Origin: Streptomyces sp. RKAG293
GTDB lineage: Bacteria; Actinomycetota; Actinomycetes; Streptomycetales; Streptomycetaceae
Length of the DNA stretch: 64,000 nt
Direction: 5' to 3'
Assembly: GCF_023701745.1 (NCBI RefSeq)
Contig: NZ_JAJOZB010000001.1
Coordinates: 6,237,501-6,301,500, forward strand
Each line of letters begins with the position of its first letter. The first letter of the stretch is position 1. The notes under the pieces were generated by a model. The model was given only the letters and a program-made list of their open reading frames with translations, did not search any database and was not told the DNA's origin. Below, piece after piece: positions 8,735 through 17,813 of this stretch. The position numbers and the translations under genes are program-made.

Positions 8735-10489
8735 ATGAACAGCAGAAAAGCGACAGCGGTGCTGGCGCTTGCCACGGCTCTGGCCTTGGGAGCGTCCGCT
8801 TGCAGCAGCAGCGACAAGACCACCGACAAGGGAACGGGGACGAGCGCGGGTACCGACGCGGCTCTGACCCAGGTCGTCAACAAGAGTGACAAGGCCGGTG
8901 GGACGGTCTCGTACGAGCACTCCGACGTGCCCGACTCGCTCGACCCGGGGAACACGTACTACGGCTGGGTGCAGAACTTCTCCCGGCTGTACGGCCGCAC
9001 GCTGGTCACCTTCAAGCCCGCCGCGGGCGCCGAGGGCCTGCAGATCGTCCCCGACCTCGCCACCGGTCTCGGCAAGGCCAGCGCCGACGCCAAGACCTGG
9101 ACCTACACGCTGCGCAAGGGCGTGAAGTACGAGGACGGCACGGCGGTCACCTCCAAGGACGTCAAGTACGCGATCGAGCGCAGCAACTTCGCGCCCGAGG
9201 CGCTGTCCAACGGCCCGACGTACTTCAAGGCGTACCTGGTCGGCGGCGACGCGTACAAGGGTCCGTACAAGGACAAGAACCCGAACGGGCTCGCGTCCAT
9301 CGAGACCCCGGACGACTCGACGATCGTCTTCCACCTGAGCAAGCCCTTCGCGGACTTCGACTACCTGGCGACGTTCTCGCAGACCGCGCCCGTGCCCGCG
9401 GCCAAGGACACCGGCGCCCAGTACGTGAAGCACATCATGTCGACGGGCCCGTACAAGTTCGAGTCCTACGACGACGGCAAGAGCGCCGTCCTGGTGCGCA
9501 ACCCGCAGTGGACCAAGGAGAACGACCCGCTGCGTCCCGCGCTCCCGGACAAGATCACGATGAAGTTCAAGGTGAACGGCGTCACGATCGACAAGGACCT
9601 GCTGGCCGGCGCCATCACGGTCGACGCGGCCGGCGCGGGCGTGCAGCCCGCGAGCCAGCCGTCGGTACTGAGCGCGGCGAACAAGAAGAACACGGACAAC
9701 TCCTACGCGGGAGCCACGTCCTACGTGGCGCTCAACGTGAACGTGAAGCCGTTCGACAACCCGGACTGCCGCAAGGCGGTCCAGTGGGCGATCGACAAGA
9801 CCTCGGTGCAGACCGCCGCGGGCGGCAACGTGAAGGGTGACGTCGCCACGACGCTGCTGCCGCCGTCGGTCAACGGCTACAGCAAGTTCGACCTGTACCC
9901 GACCCCGGGCAACAAGGGCGACGCCACGAAGGCCAAGGCCGCGCTGACCGCCTGCGGCCAGCCCGGCGGCTTCACCACCAACCTGTCGGCGCGTTCCGAC
10001 CGGGCCTCCGAGATGGCGGCGGCGACGGCGATCCAGAACTCGCTGAAGGCCGTGGGCATCACGGTCAACATCAAGAGCTTCCCGGCCGGCAAGTACTTCT
10101 CCAACTTCGCGGGTGTCCCGGACTACGTCCACTCGCACGGCCTCGGCATGATGATGATGGCCTGGGGCGCCGACTGGCCGACCGGCTACGGCTTCCTCGA
10201 CCAGATCATCGACGGCACCGCCATCAAGCCCTCGGGCGGCAACAACCTGATGGAGCTGAACGACCCGGCGATCAACAAGGCGCTCTCGGACGCCATCGCC
10301 ACCACGGACAACGCGGCCCGCACCAAGGCATGGGGCGACATCGACAAGCTGACCATGGAGAACGCTTCCGTGGTGCCGCTGCTGTACCGCAAGAACCTGC
10401 TCTACCGGCCGCCGTCCGCGACCAACGTCACGGTCACGCAGGCCTATCTGGGCATGTACGACTACCTGCTGATCAGCTCCTCCAAGTAA
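8735..10489 (+). CDS. Peptide ABC transporter substrate-binding lipoprotein (SBP family 5)
   Basis: A 584-residue extracellular binding protein anchored by lipid. The signal sequence MNSRKATAVLALATALALG ends in a lipobox with the acylated cysteine in GASACSSS (Cys near residue 23), followed by a Ser/Lys/Thr-rich linker. The mature part has the family-5 features YEHSDVPDSLDPGNTYYGW near the start and the duplicated alpha/beta lobes. It should capture peptides for the two permeases of the operon. A 14-bp hairpin follows at 10516-10548, which may keep the level of this protein above that of the membrane subunits. Confidence 0.94.
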   Translation: MNSRKATAVLALATALALGASACSSSDKTTDKGTGTSAGTDAALTQVVNKSDKAGGTVSYEHSDVPDSLDPGNTYYGWVQNFSRLYGRTLVTFKPAAGAEGLQIVPDLATGLGKASADAKTWTYTLRKGVKYEDGTAVTSKDVKYAIERSNFAPEALSNGPTYFKAYLVGGDAYKGPYKDKNPNGLASIETPDDSTIVFHLSKPFADFDYLATFSQTAPVPAAKDTGAQYVKHIMSTGPYKFESYDDGKSAVLVRNPQWTKENDPLRPALPDKITMKFKVNGVTIDKDLLAGAITVDAAGAGVQPASQPSVLSAANKKNTDNSYAGATSYVALNVNVKPFDNPDCRKAVQWAIDKTSVQTAAGGNVKGDVATTLLPPSVNGYSKFDLYPTPGNKGDATKAKAALTACGQPGGFTTNLSARSDRASEMAAATAIQNSLKAVGITVNIKSFPAGKYFSNFAGVPDYVHSHGLGMMMMAWGADWPTGYGFLDQIIDGTAIKPSGGNNLMELNDPAINKALSDAIATTDNAARTKAWGDIDKLTMENASVVPLLYRKNLLYRPPSATNVTVTQAYLGMYDYLLISSSK

Positions 10490-10515
10490 TCGGAAGGCAG
10501 GTGAAGGCATCGGTG

Positions 10516-10548
10516 TCCGCCGGGCCGGGTGACCCCCGGCCCGGCGGA
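10516..10548 (+). terminator. GC-rich hairpin between binding protein and permease genes
   Basis: A perfect 14-bp stem (TCCGCCGGGCCGGG pairing with its complement) with a 5-base loop. No T-run follows. It more likely stabilises the upstream mRNA or attenuates readthrough than fully terminates, because the downstream permease belongs to the same transporter. It ends 17 bases before the permease start. Confidence 0.65.
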
Positions 10549-10565
10549 CCCGGCGCCGCACGGCT

Positions 10566-11576
10566 GTGACTGCGTACATCATTCGACGCGTGATCGCCGC
10601 TTTGCTGCTGCTGCTGGTCGTCAGCGCGGTCACATTCGCGATCTTCTTCCTTCTGCCGCGCCTCGGCGGGCAAACCACCACCCAGTTGGCCACCCAGTAC
10701 GTCGGCAAGGACGCCAACCCCGAGAGCATCGCGGCGGTCAAGCGAAACCTCGGCTTCGACCTGCCGCTGTACGAGCAGTACTGGCACTTCATCAAGGCCA
10801 TCGCCGTCGGGGCGAACTACAAGTTCGGCCCGGACGCGTCGGTCTGCCACGCGCCCTGCTTCGGCTACTCCTTCAAGAGCCACATCGAGGTGTGGCCCGA
10901 GCTGAAGTCCCGGATTCCGGTCACGCTGTCGCTGGCCATCGGTGCCGCCGTGATCTGGGTCGTTTCCGGGGTGGCGATCGGTGTGCTGTCGGCGCTCAAG
11001 CGCGGCTCGGTCTTCGACCGGTTGTCGATGGGTGTCGCGCTGGCCGGCGTCTCGCTGCCGACCTTCTTCACCGGAATGCTCGCGCTGGGCTTCTTCCAGT
11101 ACAACTGGCACATCTGGGACAACGTCCAGTTCGTGCCCATCTCCGATGATCCGTTCCAGTGGGCCTGGAACCTGGTCCTGCCCTGGTGCAGCCTGGCCTT
11201 CCTCTACTCCGCCCTCTACGCGCGGCTCACCCGCGCCGGGATGCTGGAGACGATGGGCGAGGACTACATCCGCACCGCGCGGGCCAAGGGGCTGCGGGAG
11301 AGCAGGGTCGTCGCCAAACACGGGCTGCGGGCCGCGCTCACCCCGATCGTCACGATCTTCGGCATGGACTTCGGCCTGCTGATCGGCGGTGCCGTCATCA
11401 CCGAGAACGTCTTCTCCTTCAAGGGGATCGGCGCCTACGCCGTCGACGGGATCAGGGACAACGACCTGCCCATCGTGCTCGGCGTGACCATGGTCGCGGC
11501 CTTCTTCATCATCATGTGCAGTCTCCTGGTGGACCTGCTGTACGCCGCTATCGACCCCAGGGTGAGGTACTCGTGA
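10566..11576 (+). CDS. Peptide ABC transporter permease (DppB/OppB type)
   Basis: Second membrane subunit, 336 residues, with the OppB-type N-terminus ([28 protein letters not shown]) and six predicted membrane spans. The EAA loop is [27 protein letters not shown] (about 235-261). A periplasm-facing insert containing CHAPCFGY (near residues 96-103) has two cysteines that could form a disulfide. GTG start at 10566. It overlaps the next gene by the GTGA stop-start, so translation of permease and ATPase is coupled. Confidence 0.94.
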   Translation: MTAYIIRRVIAALLLLLVVSAVTFAIFFLLPRLGGQTTTQLATQYVGKDANPESIAAVKRNLGFDLPLYEQYWHFIKAIAVGANYKFGPDASVCHAPCFGYSFKSHIEVWPELKSRIPVTLSLAIGAAVIWVVSGVAIGVLSALKRGSVFDRLSMGVALAGVSLPTFFTGMLALGFFQYNWHIWDNVQFVPISDDPFQWAWNLVLPWCSLAFLYSALYARLTRAGMLETMGEDYIRTARAKGLRESRVVAKHGLRAALTPIVTIFGMDFGLLIGGAVITENVFSFKGIGAYAVDGIRDNDLPIVLGVTMVAAFFIIMCSLLVDLLYAAIDPRVRYS

Positions 11577-12721
11577 GCACCGCCGGCAGCGATCCGCTGC
11601 GGAAGGACAGCGACCGCGACCCGTTGCGCAAGGAGGACGGGCCGGCCTCCGGCCCGGGGGCCACGGTCGGCGAGCCGGTGCTCACCGCCCGGCCGGACAC
11701 GGCGGAGGCCTTCCTGGCGGTACGCGATCTGAAGATCCACTTCGATACCGACGACGGTCTCGTCCGGTCGGTCGACGGGATCAGCTTCGATCTCCAGCGC
11801 GGCCGGACGCTCGGCATCGTCGGGGAGTCCGGCTCCGGCAAGTCCGTGACCTCGCTGGGCATCATGGGCCTGCACCGCACCGCCAAGGCCAGGATCTCCG
11901 GCGAGGTGTGGCTGGACGGCGAGGAGCTGATCGGCGCCGACCCCGACCGGGTCCGGCGGCTGCGCGGCATGAAGATGGCGATGATCTTCCAGGACCCGCT
12001 GTCGGCGATGCACCCCTACTACACGGTGGGCGCGCAGATCGTCGAGGCCTGCCGGGTGCACCAGGACGTCAGCAAGCAGGTCGCCCGCAAACGGGCGATC
12101 GAGATGCTGGACCGGGTCGGCATCCCCGAGCCGCACCAGCGCATCGCCGACTATCCGCACCAGTTCTCCGGCGGTATGCGCCAGCGCGCGATGATCGCGA
12201 TGGCGCTGGTCAACAACCCGGAACTGCTGATCGCCGACGAGCCGACGACCGCCCTGGACGTCACCGTCCAGGCGCAGATCCTGGACCTGATCCGGGACCT
12301 GCAGAAGGAGTTCGGCTCCGCCGTCATCATGATCACGCACGACCTGGGCGTGGTGGCGGAGCTCGCCGACGACCTGCTGGTGATGTACGCCGGCCGGTGC
12401 GTCGAGCGCGGTACGGCCGAGAAGGTCTTCACCGAACCGCAGCACCCGTACACCTGGGGCCTGCTGGGCTCCATGCCGCGCATGGACCGCGAGCGGACCG
12501 AACGGCTCAACCCGGTCAAGGGCGCCCCGCCCAGCCTGATCAACGTGCCGTCCGGCTGTGCCTTCCACCCGCGCTGCCCGTACGCCGGGCTCAACGGCGG
12601 TTCCAGCGAAACGATCGTGCCGGAGCTGCGGGAGACCGCGGCCGGGCACTGGTCGGCCTGCCACCTCGGCGAGCAGGACCGGGACCGGATCTGGACCGAA
12701 GAGATTGCGCCCAAGCTGTGA
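11573..12721 (+). CDS. Peptide ABC transporter ATPase (OppD/DppD type)
   Basis: A 382-residue ATPase subunit. After a poorly conserved 50-residue Asp/Gly/Pro-rich N-terminus come Walker A (GESGSGKS), the Q-loop [12 protein letters not shown], the signature [12 protein letters not shown], Walker [13 protein letters not shown] and the H-loop ITHDLG. The C-terminal oligopeptide-transporter extension has a CxnC cluster ([12 protein letters not shown] ... WSACHLGE) that in relatives can hold an iron-sulfur or metal site. The GTG start overlaps the permease stop. The two ATPases of the operon probably work as a heterodimer. Confidence 0.94.
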   Translation: MSTAGSDPLRKDSDRDPLRKEDGPASGPGATVGEPVLTARPDTAEAFLAVRDLKIHFDTDDGLVRSVDGISFDLQRGRTLGIVGESGSGKSVTSLGIMGLHRTAKARISGEVWLDGEELIGADPDRVRRLRGMKMAMIFQDPLSAMHPYYTVGAQIVEACRVHQDVSKQVARKRAIEMLDRVGIPEPHQRIADYPHQFSGGMRQRAMIAMALVNNPELLIADEPTTALDVTVQAQILDLIRDLQKEFGSAVIMITHDLGVVAELADDLLVMYAGRCVERGTAEKVFTEPQHPYTWGLLGSMPRMDRERTERLNPVKGAPPSLINVPSGCAFHPRCPYAGLNGGSSETIVPELRETAAGHWSACHLGEQDRDRIWTEEIAPKL

Positions 12722-12732
12722 AGGACCAGGCC

Positions 12733-13785
12733 GTGCCTCAAGAAGACGTGAAGATCCCCCAGCAGTCCACCGCGGGGGCGGAGCCCCTGCTCAGGGTCAC
12801 CGGCCTGGTCAAGCACTTCCCGATCACCAAGGGAATGCTGCGCCGGCAGGTCGGCGCGGTGCAGGCGGTCGACGGGATCGACCTCCAGGTGGCGGCGGGC
12901 CAGACGCTCGGCGTGGTGGGGGAGTCGGGCTGCGGCAAGTCCACCATGGGCCGGCTGATCACCCGGCTGCTCGAACCCACCGGCGGGAAGATCGAGTTCC
13001 AGGGCCGTGACATCACCCATCTGAGCGTGGGGGAGATGCGACCGCTGCGCCGCGATGTGCAGATGATCTTCCAGGACCCCTACTCCTCGCTCAATCCGCG
13101 GCACACCATCGGCACCATCGTCGGAGCGCCGTTCAAGCTCCAGAAGGTGGCGACGGAGTCGGGCGTGAAGAAGGAGGTGCAGAACCTCCTGGAGCTGGTC
13201 GGCCTCAACCCCGAGCACTACAACCGCTATCCGCACGAGTTCTCCGGCGGGCAGCGGCAGCGCATCGGGATCGCGCGGGCGCTCGCCCTCAAGCCGAAGC
13301 TGGTCGTCGCGGACGAGCCGGTCTCGGCGCTGGACGTCTCCATCCAGGCGCAGGTGGTCAACCTGCTGGACGACCTGCAGAACGAGCTCGGGCTGACGTA
13401 CGTGATCATCGCGCACGACCTGTCCGTCATCCGGCACGTCTCGGACCGGATCGCGGTGATGTACCTCGGCAAGGTGGTCGAGGTCGCGGACCGCGAGGCG
13501 CTCTACGCGCAGCCGATGCACCCCTACACCAACGCGCTGCTGTCCGCGGTGCCGGTGCCGGACCCGAAGCGGCGTACCTCCCGGCAGCGGATCCTGCTGA
13601 CCGGCGATGTGCCGTCGCCGATCAACCCGCCGTCCGGCTGCCGCTTCCACACCCGGTGCTGGAAGGCGACCGAGGTGTGCTCCACGCAGGAGCCGCCGCT
13701 GATCGCCCTGGCCACGGGACACGAGGTGGCGTGCCACCACCCGGAGAACGCCCCGGCGGTCGGTAATCAGCCAACTGACCTTTAG
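12733..13785 (+). CDS. Peptide ABC transporter ATPase (OppF/DppF type)
   Basis: The second ATPase, about 350 residues. Walker A is GESGCGKST, the signature [15 protein letters not shown], Walker [13 protein letters not shown] and the H-loop [10 protein letters not shown]. The C-terminal [20 protein letters not shown] cysteine cluster parallels that of the upstream ATPase. Two starts are possible: GTG 12718, overlapping the previous stop as GTGA, or GTG 12733, with AAGGA about 7 bases upstream. I prefer 12733 for its ribosome site. It is the last gene of the transporter operon. Confidence 0.92.
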   Translation: MPQEDVKIPQQSTAGAEPLLRVTGLVKHFPITKGMLRRQVGAVQAVDGIDLQVAAGQTLGVVGESGCGKSTMGRLITRLLEPTGGKIEFQGRDITHLSVGEMRPLRRDVQMIFQDPYSSLNPRHTIGTIVGAPFKLQKVATESGVKKEVQNLLELVGLNPEHYNRYPHEFSGGQRQRIGIARALALKPKLVVADEPVSALDVSIQAQVVNLLDDLQNELGLTYVIIAHDLSVIRHVSDRIAVMYLGKVVEVADREALYAQPMHPYTNALLSAVPVPDPKRRTSRQRILLTGDVPSPINPPSGCRFHTRCWKATEVCSTQEPPLIALATGHEVACHHPENAPAVGNQPTDL

Positions 13786-13787
13786 TG

Positions 13788-13818
13788 CATGACCACTTAG
13801 CGAAAAGTCATGGTCATG
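13788..13818. repeat. Inverted repeat between transporter operon and aminopeptidase gene
   Basis: CATGACCA (13788-13795) and TGGTCATG (13811-13818) are perfect 8-base inverted arms around 15 bases that themselves contain ACTT/AAGT. It starts 2 bases after the oppF-type stop codon and lies 60 bases before the aminopeptidase ATG. It has no T-run, so it is either a weak terminator or an operator of the aminopeptidase gene. Confidence 0.55.
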
Positions 13819-13877
13819 ACGAGGGGGGAGGGTGCAGAGTCGGCGCGTCACTGTTCGCGTCCGAAGGGCAGACCCCC

Positions 13878-15293
13878 ATGGCACCCTCCCGTCCGGCCCG
13901 ACTCCTCGGCACCGCACTCGCTGTCCTCAGCGTGTCGGCCTGTCTGATCTCCGGCGCGCCCGCGTCGGCCGCCTCGCACGGCCCCAAGCCCGGCGCCCCC
14001 GGCATCGGGGACCCGTACTTCCCCCAACTCGGCAACGGCGGCTACGACGTCGGGCACTACGGGCTGGACGTCTCCTACGACCCGGCCAGTGACCGGCTCG
14101 ACGGCCGGGCGGCCGTCACCGCCCGCGCCAACCAGAACCTCTCCTCCTTCGACCTCGACCTGCAGCAGCTCACCGTCACCTCGGTCAGCGTGGACGGCAA
14201 GCCGGCGCGGTTCACCCGCAGCGGCGACGAGATCGTCATCACCCCGCGGCACGCGCTGCGCAAGGGGCAGGAGTTCACCACCACCGTCGTCTACGGCGGA
14301 GTGCCGGAGCCGCTGACCGGCCCCATCGTCTTCGGGTCCAACTACGGCTGGATGAAGACCACCGACGGCGTCTTCGTCGCCTGCGAGCCGAACGCCGCCT
14401 CGACCTGGTTCCCCGGCAGCGACCACCCGGCCGACAAGGCCACCTTCGACATCCGGATCAGCGCCCCCAAGGGCCTCAAGGGCGTCTCCAACGGCGTGCT
14501 GACCTCCCAGTACGACAAGGGCTCGCGCACCGTCTCCACCTGGCGCGAGTCCCGGCCGATGGCCACCTACCTCGCGACGGCCACCATCGGGAAGTTCGAC
14601 GTCAAGACCGGGACCACGCCGGGCGGCATACCGATCTACGTCGCCACCGACCCGGTCCTCGCCAACGGCCCGGTGGACGTCTACGCGGTCACCGCGGAAG
14701 CCACCGACTACTGGTCGCAGGTCTTCGGCCGCTACCCCTTCGAGGAGACCGGCGCGATCGTCGACGACATGCCGGAGGCCGGGTTCTCGCTGGAGGTGCA
14801 GTCCAAGCCCGCCTACTCCGCCGTCCGCAGCGAGTCCACGATCGTCCATGAACTGGCCCACCAGTGGTTCGGCGACTCGGTCAGCGTCGAGCAGTGGAAG
14901 GACATCTGGCTCAACGAGGGCTTCGCGACCTACGCCCAGTGGCTGTGGACCGAGCACCGGGGCACCCGCTCCGCCCACGACGCGTTCCTCGCCGCGTACA
15001 ACGGGCGCCCCGCCACGGCAGCCTTCTGGCAGATCGACGTCGCCGACCCGCAGCGCGACACGATGTTCGCCGACGCCGTCTACACCCGCGGCGCGATGAC
15101 GCTCGAGATGCTGCGCGAGAAGATCGGCGACGCCGCCTTCTTCAAGCTCCTCAAGACCTGGACCTCGCAGCACCGCTACGGCAACGCGAACACGGCCCAG
15201 TTCATCGCGCTCGCCGAGAAGGTGTCGGGACAGCAGCTGGACGACCTGTTCGGCACCTGGCTCTCCACGAAGGGCAAGCCGGCTCTGACGTAA
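13878..15293 (+). CDS. Secreted M1 family metallopeptidase (aminopeptidase N-like)
   Basis: A 471-residue exported zinc aminopeptidase. The signal peptide [31 protein letters not shown] probably ends at ASA near residue 31. The N-terminal beta domain ([23 protein letters not shown]) is typical of M1 enzymes. The zinc site is HELAHQW (His324, Glu325, His328) with the third ligand Glu347 in NEGFA, exactly 19 residues after the second histidine. It is about half the size of full aminopeptidase N and lacks the long C-terminal helical domain, a form common among secreted Streptomyces M1 enzymes. The ATG at 13878 is chosen because it begins the signal peptide. It probably feeds peptides or amino acids to the transporter just upstream. 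Confidence 0.93.
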   Translation: MAPSRPARLLGTALAVLSVSACLISGAPASAASHGPKPGAPGIGDPYFPQLGNGGYDVGHYGLDVSYDPASDRLDGRAAVTARANQNLSSFDLDLQQLTVTSVSVDGKPARFTRSGDEIVITPRHALRKGQEFTTTVVYGGVPEPLTGPIVFGSNYGWMKTTDGVFVACEPNAASTWFPGSDHPADKATFDIRISAPKGLKGVSNGVLTSQYDKGSRTVSTWRESRPMATYLATATIGKFDVKTGTTPGGIPIYVATDPVLANGPVDVYAVTAEATDYWSQVFGRYPFEETGAIVDDMPEAGFSLEVQSKPAYSAVRSESTIVHELAHQWFGDSVSVEQWKDIWLNEGFATYAQWLWTEHRGTRSAHDAFLAAYNGRPATAAFWQIDVADPQRDTMFADAVYTRGAMTLEMLREKIGDAAFFKLLKTWTSQHRYGNANTAQFIALAEKVSGQQLDDLFGTWLSTKGKPALT

Positions 15294-15306
15294 GAGACCA
15301 TATGGC

Positions 15307-15984
15307 GTGATCTCGGAACTCATCTCTCCCTCCGTCCAGCACACGCTCGACATCGTCGGCATCTTCGTCTTCGCGATCTCGGGCGCGCTGGCCGCCGTCC
15401 GCAAGAACTACGACGTGTTCGGCATGGCCGTGCTCGCCGAGGTGACCGCGCTGGGCGGGGGGATCTTCCGGGACCTGATGATCGGCGCGGTGCCGCCCGC
15501 CGCCTTCAGCGACCTCGGCTACTTCAGCACCCCGCTCTTCGCCACGGCGCTGGTGTTCTTCCTGCACCCCGAGGTCGAGCGGATCAACACCACCGTGAAC
15601 GTCTTCGACGCCGCCGGCCTCGGCCTCTTCTGCGTGGCCGGCACCGTCAAGGCGCACGACTACGGCCTCGGCCTGGTCCCGTCCGCCGCCCTGGGGCTGG
15701 CCACGGCGGCGGGCGGCGGGGTGCTGCGCGATCTGCTCGCCAACGAGGTGCCGTCGCTGCTCCGCTGGGACCGCGACCTGTACGCGGTCCCCGCCATGGT
15801 CGGCTCGATCATGGCGGCACTGCTGATCAAGTTCGACGCGCTCACCGGGTTCACCAGCGGCGCCGCGGTCGTCAGCGCCTTCGTGCTGCGGCTGTGCGCC
15901 ATGTACTTCGGCTGGCGCGCGCCCCGCGCCTGGCACCGCAGGAGCAGGGCGACCAGCGAGGAGGAGGCGCGGCAGGCGCTGTAG
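15307..15984 (+). CDS. TRIC-type cation channel / UPF0126 membrane protein
   Basis: A 225-residue membrane protein with seven predicted spans built from two repeats, each carrying the family glycine motif: EVTALGGGIFRDLMIG (about 46-61) and GLATAAGGGVLRDLLAN (about 130-146). Bacterial UPF0126/YadS proteins share the fold of trimeric intracellular cation (TRIC) channels; some relatives have been linked to glycine uptake, so the substrate is open. GTG start at 15307, 13 bases after the aminopeptidase stop, so co-transcription is likely. It ends 17 bases from a convergent SDR gene. Confidence 0.85.
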   Translation: MISELISPSVQHTLDIVGIFVFAISGALAAVRKNYDVFGMAVLAEVTALGGGIFRDLMIGAVPPAAFSDLGYFSTPLFATALVFFLHPEVERINTTVNVFDAAGLGLFCVAGTVKAHDYGLGLVPSAALGLATAAGGGVLRDLLANEVPSLLRWDRDLYAVPAMVGSIMAALLIKFDALTGFTSGAAVVSAFVLRLCAMYFGWRAPRAWHRRSRATSEEEARQAL

Positions 15985-16001
15985 GCCGGCGCCCGTCCTG
16001 G

Positions 16002-16745
16002 CTACCGTCCCAGCGCCGCACCGCCGTTGATGTGCAGGATCTGGCCGGTGACGTACGCCGCCCCGGGGGAGGCCAGATACCGGATGGCCGCCGCGATCTC
16101 GCTGGGCGCGCCGGGCTGGCCGGTCAGGGTCTGGGAGACCCGCGACGCGACGAAGTCGGGCGTCGCCCGGTCGCCGAAGAACTCGGTGTCGCCGACGAAG
16201 CCCGGTGCCACCGCGTTGGCCGTCACCCCGTCGGTGCCCAGCCGCTGCGCCAGCTCGAAGGTGTAGGCGTGCAGGGCCGCCTTGGCGCCGCCGTAGGAGC
16301 CGGGGCCGCGCAGCGCGGCGATCGACGACAGGTGCACGATGCGCCCGCCGGGCCGCCGGATCTGCGGCAGCAGCGCCTCGGTGAGCAGGACCGCGGTGAG
16401 CACGTTGGCCTCGAAGTTCCTGCGGTAGCCGGCCGCGATCCCCTCCAGCGTTCCGTCCGAGGACGAGGCGACGTTGCCGCCCGCGTTGGTGACGATCACG
16501 TCGACCGGGCCGTCGCCCTCGACGAACCGCGCCGCGTCCCGTACCTGCTCCGGATCGCTGAGGTCGGCGGCGGTCCAGCTGACCAGCCCGTCGCCGTGGG
16601 TGGCGTTGAGCTTGTCCGCCGTCTCCCGCAGCAGCTCCGCGCGCCGGCCGATGATGACGACCCGGTCGCCGTCGGCCGCGAACGCCTCGGCGGTCGCGAG
16701 CCCGATGCCGGTGCCCCCGCCGGACACCACTACCCGTCGTCCCAC
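16002..16745 (-). CDS. Short-chain dehydrogenase/reductase
   Basis: A classical SDR of 247 residues. The NAD(P) motif VVSGGGTGIGLATA is at the N-terminus, with NAGG near residue 86, the active-site Ser in HLSSIAALRG, and YGGAK, where the Tyr-x-x-x-Lys pair reads YGGAK. The tail ALGR follows the usual VTGQILHINGGA end. Substrate unknown; it resembles 3-oxoacyl-ACP reductase-like members. GTG at 16745 is preferred over the upstream ATGs at 16760 and 16775 because they fall in or next to the palindromic operator at 16765-16779. Confidence 0.88.
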   Translation of the reverse strand: MGRRVVVSGGGTGIGLATAEAFAADGDRVVIIGRRAELLRETADKLNATHGDGLVSWTAADLSDPEQVRDAARFVEGDGPVDVIVTNAGGNVASSSDGTLEGIAAGYRRNFEANVLTAVLLTEALLPQIRRPGGRIVHLSSIAALRGPGSYGGAKAALHAYTFELAQRLGTDGVTANAVAPGFVGDTEFFGDRATPDFVASRVSQTLTGQPGAPSEIAAAIRYLASPGAAYVTGQILHINGGAALGR

Positions 16746-16764
16746 TGTGCACCCCGTCATGTAT

Positions 16765-16779
16765 ATGAACGCCATTCAT
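16765..16779 (-). promoter_or_regulatory. Palindromic operator candidate upstream of SDR gene
   Basis: ATGAACGCCATTCAT: perfect 5-base arms (ATGAA/TTCAT) around 5 bases, 20 bases upstream of the SDR start. A closely similar site with the same GAACG(C/G)CATTC core lies at 62777-62791, in front of the NCS1 permease gene. Such short dyads are typical of TetR/GntR-type regulators, but no regulator gene adjoins it. Confidence 0.55.
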
Positions 16780-16855
16780 GTCCTTGGTTGGAAACTAGGG
16801 AGCGGGCCCATCTGTGTCAAGGGTGTTGCGGCCGGTCGAAAGAGGGCGGCGGAGC

Positions 16856-16886
16856 TGGACAAGACGGCGCTACTGGCGGGTAACAT
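16856..16886 (+). promoter_or_regulatory. Candidate promoter of thioesterase gene (leaderless)
   Basis: TGGACA (16856-16861), a 19-base spacer and TAACAT (16881-16886). The ATG at 16894 is 8 bases after the -10, and no ribosome site is visible, so the mRNA probably starts at or next to the start codon. Confidence 0.5.
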
Positions 16887-16893
16887 TCGCCCC

Positions 16894-17757
16894 ATGGCAT
16901 ATGCGGCAGCTCAGGCGACCATCGGGGACAGCGAATTCGACCGGGACACGGCGGTCGTCCCGCGACCCGGCGAGCCCGGCGTCTACGACGCCGACCTCTC
17001 GGCGGGCTGGACCATCATCCAGGCCGTCAACGGCGGCTACCTGCTCGGCGTGATCGGCCGCGCCCTCCAACAGGCGCTGCCGCACCCCGACCCCTTCACC
17101 GTCACCGCGCACTACCTCACCGCCTCCCAGCCCGGCCCGGCGACGATCCGCACCGAGACCGTCCGCGCCGGCCGCACCCTGTCCACCGGCCAGGCGTCGC
17201 TCTTCCAGACCGACGCGGAGGGCCGCGAGGTCGAGCGGATGCGGGTCATGGCGGCCTACGGCGACCTCGACGCACTGCCGGACGACGTGCGCACCACCGC
17301 CGCCGTGCCGCCGGTACCGCCCTACGAGGAGTGCTTCGGCGCCGACGCGGCGCCCGCGGGCGGCGGCGCCATCGCCGGCTCGACCGCCATCATCCAGCGC
17401 CTCGACCTGCGGCTCGATCCCGCCACCGCCGGCTGGGCCGTCGGCGCCCCCTCCGGCAAGGGCGACATGCGCGGCTGGCTCGGCCTCGCCGACGGCCGCG
17501 ACCACGACCCGCTCTCGCTGCTGCTCACCGTCGACGCCCTGCCGCCGACCGCCTTCGACCTCGGCATCAAGGGCTGGGTCCCGACCGTCGAGCTGACGGT
17601 GCACATCCGCTGCCGCCCCGCGCCGGGTCCGCTGCGCGTCTCCATCACCACCCGCAACCTGGCCGGCGGCTTCCTGGAGGAGGACGCCCAGGTCTGGGAC
17701 AGCGAGGACCGGCTGGTCGCGCAGTCCCGCCAGCTCGCGCGGGCCCTTCTGTCCTGA
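16894..17757 (+). CDS. Acyl-CoA thioesterase-like double-hotdog protein
   Basis: A 287-residue protein with two hotdog domains in tandem (about 15-125 and 165-285), as in the TesB-like actinobacterial thioesterase family. Landmarks are [27 protein letters not shown] near residue 30-55 and [17 protein letters not shown] near 230. Family members hydrolyse acyl-CoAs; the exact substrate is unknown. The longer open frame to 16474 is antisense to the SDR gene and is rejected. Its stop codon lies inside the first unit of a 22-bp tandem repeat (17749-17792) that also precedes the cysteine desulfurase gene. Confidence 0.87.
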   Translation: MAYAAAQATIGDSEFDRDTAVVPRPGEPGVYDADLSAGWTIIQAVNGGYLLGVIGRALQQALPHPDPFTVTAHYLTASQPGPATIRTETVRAGRTLSTGQASLFQTDAEGREVERMRVMAAYGDLDALPDDVRTTAAVPPVPPYEECFGADAAPAGGGAIAGSTAIIQRLDLRLDPATAGWAVGAPSGKGDMRGWLGLADGRDHDPLSLLLTVDALPPTAFDLGIKGWVPTVELTVHIRCRPAPGPLRVSITTRNLAGGFLEEDAQVWDSEDRLVAQSRQLARALLS

Positions 17758-17792
17758 CAGTCGACCGGGTCTGTCCCGACAGCCGACCGGGC
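17749..17792. repeat. 22-bp tandem repeat with two CTGTCNNGACAG dyads
   Basis: Two directly adjacent 22-bp units (17749-17770 and 17771-17792) agree at 19 of 22 positions. Each starts with a dyad, CTGTCCTGACAG in the first and CTGTCCCGACAG in the second. Unit 1 contains the thioesterase stop TGA, which is changed to CGA in unit 2. The pair lies immediately upstream of, and overlaps the -35 region of, the cysteine desulfurase promoter. It could be a duplicated operator or a simple tandem duplication. Confidence 0.75.
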
Positions 17793-17803
17793 GACCGTAG
17801 AAT
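17776..17803 (+). promoter_or_regulatory. Promoter of cysteine desulfurase gene (near-leaderless)
   Basis: CCGACA (17776-17781), a 16-base spacer and a good -10 TAGAAT (17798-17803). The ATG is at 17814 and has no ribosome site, so the transcript should start within a few bases of the start codon. The -35 lies inside the second CTGTCNNGACAG dyad. Confidence 0.6.
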
Positions 17804-17813
17804 CGGCGTCATC

